A DNA stretch of 10,815 nt, from NCBI GenBank assembly GCA_031259665.1, contig JAIRLD010000105.1:1-10815 (forward strand), written 5' to 3'. Within the stretch, counting starts at the first letter, position 1. The number at the start of each line of letters is the position of its first letter. Source of the DNA: Puniceicoccales bacterium. Its GTDB lineage: Bacteria; Verrucomicrobiota; Verrucomicrobiia; Opitutales; LL51. The position numbers and the translations under genes are program-made. Positions 6,111 through 10,815 of the stretch are shown one piece after another. The notes below the pieces were generated by a model that ran no database searches, was not told the DNA's origin, and worked only from the letters and a program-made list of their open reading frames with translations.

Positions 6111-6154
6111 TTTGTTGCTTGAAATTTTCCTTTCCTTAGAAAATCTACTCCTCC

Positions 6155-6574
6155 GTGTGGTATTCGAAAGTCAGTTTTACGATTTTTGGAATGGCTATTG
6201 CCTTTCTTTTCTCGGGATGTTCCAGTATTTTTTTCGGGGACTCGTCGGAAATACGCAAACATTCCGAGTCCACCAAACCCTCTCCCGACTCGGATATTCC
6301 CCAGGCTAAGGCTCATCCCTACGCCTATAGTGGCACGTTGAAACGTTGCGATTCATTTTGGATCCCGTCCTTTTGGAAGCCCAATTACGACTACTGCATC
6401 ACCGACTCCAAAGGCGATACCATCGCATTTCTAGACGTTTCCAACCTCGCAATAGGCACCTCATTGGCCAATCTCATTGGCAAAACGGTTACCGTCAGCG
6501 GTCAAACGTTCCCCCACAAATACCGTGGGATAATCGTCGTCAAAGTAAAGCATATCATCGCCACAACGAATTAA
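6155..6574 (+). CDS. Small lipoprotein of unknown function
   Basis: This 139-residue protein has a lipoprotein signal: a short basic start, hydrophobic FTIFGMAIAFLF (8-19) and a lipobox ending SGC with C22 as the lipidated cysteine. Phe at the -3 position is slightly unusual. A Ser/Pro/charged linker (about 23-55) follows. The C-terminal domain (about 58-135) has alternating beta-like segments, with YSGTLKRC, YDYCITD, GKTVTVSGQTF and RGIIVVKVKHI, which suggests a small OB-like beta-barrel. The start is GTG at 6155: an in-frame TAG lies at 6137-6139 and the only nearby ATG (6191) would leave too short a signal. No Shine-Dalgarno is visible. The stop is 13 nt before the ketosynthase ATG, so the two are probably cotranscribed. 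Function is unknown; it is probably anchored in an envelope membrane. Confidence 0.75.
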   Translation: MWYSKVSFTIFGMAIAFLFSGCSSIFFGDSSEIRKHSESTKPSPDSDIPQAKAHPYAYSGTLKRCDSFWIPSFWKPNYDYCITDSKGDTIAFLDVSNLAIGTSLANLIGKTVTVSGQTFPHKYRGIIVVKVKHIIATTN

Positions 6575-6587
6575 AAAACCTGATTCC

Positions 6588-7643
6588 ATGAATTTTTCTT
6601 TCTCCAACGTCGCCATCGAATCGATCGCCCATGTTTTGCCACCGATTGCCGTTACATCGGACAAAATCGAGCAACGGCTGAGTGCCGTTTACGAACGGCT
6701 TCACCTACCATTCGGCCGCCTCGAACTGATGACCGGCATCAAAGAGCGACGAATTTGGCCCGAAACGATTCTCCCCTCCCAGGCCAGTACGCAAGCCGCT
6801 AAAAATGTCCTGAAACAAACTTCGATTCCCAAAAATGATATCGATTTACTTATCCATGCCTCCGTCTGCCGCGATCGCTTAGAACCGGCAACGGCAGCCT
6901 ACGTTCACCACGATCTCCAGCTCCCAGAACATACGCTATTCTACGATCTCTCAAACGCCTGTCTCGGATTCCTGAATGCTATGGCGATGGTCGCCGCAAT
7001 GATCGAAGCGCAACAAATCCGCTCCGCACTCATCGTCTCCGGAGAAAATGGTAAGCCGCTCCTCGACCATACACTCGCACTCCTCCAAAATAATACTACC
7101 ATTACCCGCCAAACAATAAAATCCTATTTCGCAAATTTAACGATCGGCTCCGGAGCAGTGGCGGCGTTACTTTGCCACGAATCTTTAGTTGAAAAACATA
7201 AAAATATATTAAAATTAAGGGCAATTTCAGCGCTTTCCGATTCGAGCGGCTGTACCCTATGCCAAGGAGATACGACGGCCAACAGCGGTCTCGCCATGGA
7301 AACGGACTCGGAAGCCCTATTAAAACTCGGTATCCAACTCGCCCAAAATAATTGGCAACAATTTCTCCATTGTACTCACCTCCAAAATACGGACATCGCC
7401 CATACGATTTGCCATCAGGTCGGCCAACGCCACCGATCCTTACTTTACCAAACGCTGACACTCGATCTCAAAAAGGATTTCTCAACATTTCCCTTCCTCG
7501 GCAATACGGGTTCCGTCGCCCTTCCCCTAACCCTATCGCTCGCCATCGAACGAAATGTTATCCACGGTAAAACCGCTTTGCTCGGCATCGGCAGCGGCAT
7601 TAGTTCGCTCATGATGCTCGTGGAAAATGTCCCAGAAATATAA
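6588..7643 (+). CDS. 3-oxoacyl-ACP synthase III family protein (FabH/OleA-like)
   Basis: This is a thiolase-fold ketosynthase of 351 residues, acting on acyl-CoA or acyl-ACP in decarboxylating or non-decarboxylating Claisen condensation. The N-terminal half carries LMTGIKERRIWPE (47-59), typical of the FabH/OleA group. The nucleophile is in LSNACLGFLNAM with C125. The other catalytic residues appear as H276 in CHQVG and N306 in FLGNTGSVALPL. The C-terminus has the glycine-rich GIGSGISSLMML (333-344). The central part resembles OleA-type enzymes, which join two acyl chains head to head, more than housekeeping FabH, but I cannot separate the subfamilies by eye. No oleB, oleC or oleD is next to it, and no fab genes either. 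It follows a lipoprotein gene by 13 nt and precedes mpl by 63 nt. There is no Shine-Dalgarno before the ATG. Confidence 0.85.
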   Translation: MNFSFSNVAIESIAHVLPPIAVTSDKIEQRLSAVYERLHLPFGRLELMTGIKERRIWPETILPSQASTQAAKNVLKQTSIPKNDIDLLIHASVCRDRLEPATAAYVHHDLQLPEHTLFYDLSNACLGFLNAMAMVAAMIEAQQIRSALIVSGENGKPLLDHTLALLQNNTTITRQTIKSYFANLTIGSGAVAALLCHESLVEKHKNILKLRAISALSDSSGCTLCQGDTTANSGLAMETDSEALLKLGIQLAQNNWQQFLHCTHLQNTDIAHTICHQVGQRHRSLLYQTLTLDLKKDFSTFPFLGNTGSVALPLTLSLAIERNVIHGKTALLGIGSGISSLMMLVENVPEI

Positions 7644-7706
7644 ATTTTCTTTTTTTTACAGTATACCATTGATATTCCCCATAAAAACCTACAACGAAAA
7701 TGCAGT

Positions 7707-9125
7707 ATGCAGATTTATTTTCTAGGCATTGGCGGAACAGCTATGGGCAATTTGGCAGTCCTACTCCAATCGCAGGGCCATAAGGTTTGTGGTAGCGATC
7801 AAAAACTATATCCTCCCATGTCCGATCTTCTCGCTGAAAATAGGATCGATACCTATAAAGGTTATTCCGCGCAACGCCTAGAAGCGCTTAGCCCCGATCT
7901 CGTCGTCATCGGCAACGTTATTGCACGCGGTAATGAAGAGGTCGAATGGCTGCTCGACCATAAAAAAATTCCCTACTGCTCACTCCCGGAACTCATTCAC
8001 CAAAAAATCATCGGTAATCGGGACGCGATCGTCATCACCGGAACCCACGGAAAAACAACTACCGCCACCTTGCTCACTTACCTCCTCTCCATTAACCATT
8101 GCGATCCGGGCTATTTCATCGGCGGTATCCCGCTCAATTTCCCATCCGGAGGATATTATGGTAAAACCAATGGTCCTTTTATTATCGAAGGCGACGAATA
8201 CGATTCCGCATTCTTCGATAAGCGCAGTAAATTCATTCACTATTCTCCGAAAATCCTCCTCATCAACAACATCGAGCTCGATCATCTCGACATTTTTCGA
8301 GACCTACACGATATCCAACGGACATTCTCCCATGCCATTAAACTCGTTCCTTCGGGCGGCTGTATCATAGCCAATGGCGATTCCGAAGCTATCCGCGAGT
8401 TATTGCCTGTCCCTTGGACGAAAACGATCTTTGTGGGGAAAAGTAATGGCAACGATTTTATCATCGAAGATGAGAAGCTAACCCCACAGGATACAACCTT
8501 TTCCCTCATCGGTAACACGACGAAAATACCCATTTGGAGTCCACTTTTCGGTGGACATAATGTGCGCAACGTCGCAATGGCAATCGTTGCGGCGCAGCAG
8601 TACTTGGGGCGAGATTTAAATATCGATTTGAGCCATTTTAAGGGAATTAAAAAGCGTCAGGAAGTTATCTTCCACAGTCAAAATACAATCATTATTGAAG
8701 ATTTTGCGCATCATCCAACGGCGATCCAAGAAACGATCCGCGCCGTACGGCAGGCATTCCCAGAATACCAACTCATTACCACCTTTGAACCGCGTAGCAA
8801 TACCGCGTGTTCCGATTGTTTTCAGGAGGGTTTCGTGGGAGCCTTTATGGGGAGCCATGAAGTCTATATCGCCGAAGTTTATAAAAATAAGACCCAATGC
8901 CTCGATACCCATAAACTCGCACAAGATATCCGCTATTGTCCCGCGCACCCCATCGATATCGATGGCATCAAGGCTACTTTTCCAAGAAAAATCGATCGTA
9001 AAAAACAAGTTTTTCTCTTTCTCTCCAACGGTGATTTTTCAAACGTCGCACAACATTTAAAAGATAGTGTCAATTCGGGATTGCCTCGGAAAAAAATCGG
9101 GTTAGCATCTGGCCCATATGAATAA
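7707..9125 (+). CDS. mpl: UDP-N-acetylmuramate:L-alanyl-gamma-D-glutamyl-meso-diaminopimelate ligase
   Basis: Mpl is a cytoplasmic Mur-type ligase that attaches the recycled murein tripeptide directly to UDP-MurNAc using ATP, feeding old wall material back into peptidoglycan synthesis. The 472-residue protein has the N-terminal UDP-binding motif IYFLGIGGTAMGNLA (3-17), the ATP loop TGTHGKTTT (111-119), the Mpl-type EGDEYDSAFFDKRSKF (161-176), NNIELDHLDIF (187-197), GGHNVRN (282-288), EDFAHHPTAI (331-340) and FEPRSNT (360-366). The EGDEYD...RSKF block and FEPRSNT favour Mpl over MurC. Length is close to the family norm. The ATG at 7707 is chosen because MQIYFLGIGG is the expected N-terminus; an ATG 7 nt upstream is out of frame. 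The last 8 bp overlap the aldolase start. Confidence 0.93.
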   Translation: MQIYFLGIGGTAMGNLAVLLQSQGHKVCGSDQKLYPPMSDLLAENRIDTYKGYSAQRLEALSPDLVVIGNVIARGNEEVEWLLDHKKIPYCSLPELIHQKIIGNRDAIVITGTHGKTTTATLLTYLLSINHCDPGYFIGGIPLNFPSGGYYGKTNGPFIIEGDEYDSAFFDKRSKFIHYSPKILLINNIELDHLDIFRDLHDIQRTFSHAIKLVPSGGCIIANGDSEAIRELLPVPWTKTIFVGKSNGNDFIIEDEKLTPQDTTFSLIGNTTKIPIWSPLFGGHNVRNVAMAIVAAQQYLGRDLNIDLSHFKGIKKRQEVIFHSQNTIIIEDFAHHPTAIQETIRAVRQAFPEYQLITTFEPRSNTACSDCFQEGFVGAFMGSHEVYIAEVYKNKTQCLDTHKLAQDIRYCPAHPIDIDGIKATFPRKIDRKKQVFLFLSNGDFSNVAQHLKDSVNSGLPRKKIGLASGPYE

Positions 9126-10167
9126 GCGCATTCAAGATTTCATCGCACAGGATAAAGATAAATTGGTCGAGCACCAATGTCGAACGATCGCCAAAGAGGC
9201 GTTACACCTTCCGGGATCGGATTTTATCGACCGCGTTTTTGCACACACCGATCGCTCCCAGCGCGTTCTCAATAATTTGGCTTGGATTGCCTGTACGGGA
9301 CGGCTCGCGGGAACGGGATATACATCAATTTTACCCGTCGATCAGGGAATTGAACATTCGGCAGCGGCAAGTTTCGCACCGAATCCCATTTACTTTGACC
9401 CGGAAAATATCGTCAAACTCGCCCTCGAAGGCGGTTGCAATGCCGTGGCGTCGACGCTTGGCGTTTTAGGTAGTTTAAGTCGGAAGTATGCCCATAGGAT
9501 TCCCTTCGTCGTCAAGTTGAACCACAATGAGCTCCTGACCTATCCCAATAAATTCGATCAGATTTATTTTGGCCAAGTGGAGCAGGCCTACGAGATGGGA
9601 GCGGCGGCAATCGGTGCAACGATCTATTTCGGCTCCGAAGAATCTACACGCCAAATTCAGGAGACGAGTGAGGCATTTCAACGGGCACATGAGCTCGGAT
9701 TGGTAACGATTCTCTGGTGCTACCTACGCAATCCCGCATTCAAAGCGGATAAAGACTACCACACGGCGGCGGATCTAACCGGCCAAGCGAATCACATCGG
9801 TGTAACGATCGAAGCGGACATCATTAAACAAAAACTACCGACCAATAATGGTGGCTTTAAAGCCGTTAATTTCAGTAAAACCCACGAAAAGGTTTACAGT
9901 GAATTGACGACGAATCATCCGATCGATTTGACGCGCTATCAGGTTGTGAACTGCTACATGGGACGGATGGGGTTAATCAATTCCGGTGGAGCTTCCGGAG
10001 AAGATGATTTCAATGAGGCGATTCAAACGGCAATTATCAACAAACGTGCCGGTGGTTCGGGATTAATTTGTGGCCGCAAGGCATTTCAACGGCCCCTAAA
10101 GGATGGCGTCGAGCTACTCAATACGATCCAGGATGTCTACCTAGAGCCGTCGATCACCATTGCCTAA
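9118..10167 (+). CDS. fbaB: Class I fructose-bisphosphate aldolase (DhnA/FbaB type)
   Basis: This enzyme cleaves fructose 1,6-bisphosphate to dihydroxyacetone phosphate and glyceraldehyde 3-phosphate through a Schiff-base lysine. The 349 residues match the length of the bacterial FbaB form. Landmarks are LPVDQGIEH (72-80), PFVVKLNHNELL (129-140), AIGATIYFGSEES (164-176), IEADIIKQKLPT (231-242), where K237 is the likely Schiff-base lysine, and the phosphate-binding NSGGASGEDDF (288-298) and AGGSGLICGRKAF (311-323). The ATG at 9118 lies inside the end of mpl: ATGAATAAG here against the mpl stop TAA at 9123-9125. Translational coupling is likely and there is no separate Shine-Dalgarno. The gene probably shares the upstream transcript. 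It works in central carbon metabolism and has no obvious pathway link with mpl. Confidence 0.93.
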   Translation: MNKRIQDFIAQDKDKLVEHQCRTIAKEALHLPGSDFIDRVFAHTDRSQRVLNNLAWIACTGRLAGTGYTSILPVDQGIEHSAAASFAPNPIYFDPENIVKLALEGGCNAVASTLGVLGSLSRKYAHRIPFVVKLNHNELLTYPNKFDQIYFGQVEQAYEMGAAAIGATIYFGSEESTRQIQETSEAFQRAHELGLVTILWCYLRNPAFKADKDYHTAADLTGQANHIGVTIEADIIKQKLPTNNGGFKAVNFSKTHEKVYSELTTNHPIDLTRYQVVNCYMGRMGLINSGGASGEDDFNEAIQTAIINKRAGGSGLICGRKAFQRPLKDGVELLNTIQDVYLEPSITIA

Positions 10168-10214
10168 AAATACATTCCAAGCTTCTTTTTGATCTGGAAA
10201 TTTATTTAGGTGGG

Positions 10215-10697
10215 ATGGTTTCATATATTAATTTTACGCTATGGGGGAAAAATATTAAAAAATGGAGCATGAACTGTAGAACAGGTATAGGATTACCTTT
10301 ATTTTTGGGGCTTTCAGGCGCAAGCTTTGGGTCTGAAGTCGGCGATCCCTTTAATCTATTGGGAATAAAAATTACGGATGGATCTCAATGGCAATACGAT
10401 TTTAGCTCGGGATTCAGATTCGGTGATTTAGATCAGCTGGAACTCGGAGAAACCGATATCGATCGAATACTGCAACATTTTAGTAGGCTAAAACAGATAT
10501 TTGGCAGCAATCCGCTACTCGATGATCCCCATATGCGCATAACAGAGCTCAAAGCGAACTGCACATGGCTAAGCCCTTTAGTAAATTTGAATCCGGAAGA
10601 AAGGAGAAACAAATTAGAAGAAAAGCGCGTAACACTATGCCAAAAGTATGAGAAGCGAAAGCAAGTGGCAGCCAACCCGGAAATGAAAAAAATATAG
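10215..10697 (+). CDS. Exported protein of unknown function, possibly cut short by a frameshift
   Basis: I do not recognise this product. From the ATG at 10215 it has 160 residues; from an internal in-frame ATG at 10269 it has 142. Starting at 10269 gives a compact signal peptide (MNCRTGIGLPLFLGLSGASFG, mature SEVGDPF). Starting at 10215 adds an 18-residue basic N-region but has AGGTGGG just upstream. The mature part begins with GDPFNLLGIKITDGSQWQYDF, a pattern of a small folded domain, then becomes helical and highly charged toward the end (RRNKLEEKRVTLCQKYEKRKQ). The stop at 10695-10697 directly follows a run of seven A (10686-10692). The -1 frame continues with very similar helical, charged sequence to the window edge. 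The true gene may therefore be longer. It follows the aldolase by 47 nt. Confidence 0.6.
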   Translation: MVSYINFTLWGKNIKKWSMNCRTGIGLPLFLGLSGASFGSEVGDPFNLLGIKITDGSQWQYDFSSGFRFGDLDQLELGETDIDRILQHFSRLKQIFGSNPLLDDPHMRITELKANCTWLSPLVNLNPEERRNKLEEKRVTLCQKYEKRKQVAANPEMKKI

Positions 10698-10815
10698 ATG
10701 CACAACGTCAACAACATATAAATTGGTTGAAAACGCTTTTGGAACTTTCAATTGAAAGATTGGAAACTATCAGAAATGCAATGCAAGTGCAGTTACATAG
10801 AGCACGAGATAGTGG
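10652..10815 (+). other. Open -1 frame continuing the exported protein, partial
   Basis: In the frame one base back from the preceding gene, reading is open from just after a TGA at 10649-10651 to the end of the window. From the A-run onward it encodes KNIDAQRQQHINWL, KTLLELSIERLETI and RNAMQVQLHRARDS. That is a helical, charged, coiled-coil-like sequence matching the character of the upstream C-terminus. No good start codon opens this frame. It is most simply the continuation of the gene at 10215 after an indel or slippage at 10686-10692. Confidence 0.45.

Overview
This window looks like chromosomal housekeeping DNA from a Gram-negative bacterium with a meso-diaminopimelate cell wall. The evidence is an Mpl murein-recycling ligase, a lipoprotein signal, Sec-type signal peptides and an F-type ATP synthase subunit. 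The combination of a FliO-like gene between rplS and prmC, an OleA-like ketosynthase III and a DhnA-type class I aldolase made me think of the Verrucomicrobiota/PVC group. That placement is an inference from gene content and could not be tested here. Most housekeeping genes lack a well-placed Shine-Dalgarno sequence and prefer C-ending codons, most strongly atpA.

Layout. Positions 1-2085, minus strand: a translation cluster read right to left as trmD, rplS, a FliO-like membrane protein and prmC (cut by the window edge). Positions 2086-2365: a leader/terminator region. Positions 2366-4090, minus strand: a 574-residue secreted protein of unknown function, rich in low-complexity repeats, closed by a strong hairpin. 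Positions 4091-4429: a very AT-rich divergent spacer built from two direct copies of a roughly 115-bp element. Positions 4430-5965, plus strand: a solitary ATP synthase alpha subunit gene. Positions 5966-6154: a spacer with a possible terminator and a partial third copy of the AT-rich element. Positions 6155-10167, plus strand: a small lipoprotein, an OleA/FabH-like ketosynthase, mpl and a class I fructose-bisphosphate aldolase, closely packed, with mpl and the aldolase overlapping by 8 bp. Positions 10215-10815: an unrecognised exported protein whose frame breaks at a run of seven A, with an open -1 frame running off the window.

How the genes work together. The left cluster serves translation: TrmD methylates tRNA G37, L19 sits at the ribosomal subunit interface and PrmC methylates release factors. 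The right cluster is metabolic and envelope-related: Mpl recycles murein tripeptide, the ketosynthase acts in fatty-acyl chemistry and the aldolase in glycolysis/gluconeogenesis. The two exported unknown proteins (574 residues, and about 142-160 residues) are AT-richer than their neighbours and look lineage-specific.

I did not find a clearly new multi-gene system. The best candidates for new biology are the 574-residue protein with its internal duplication, the repeated AT-rich element beside it and the possible frameshift at the right edge. I see no tRNA, rRNA, CRISPR array, transposase or integrase.
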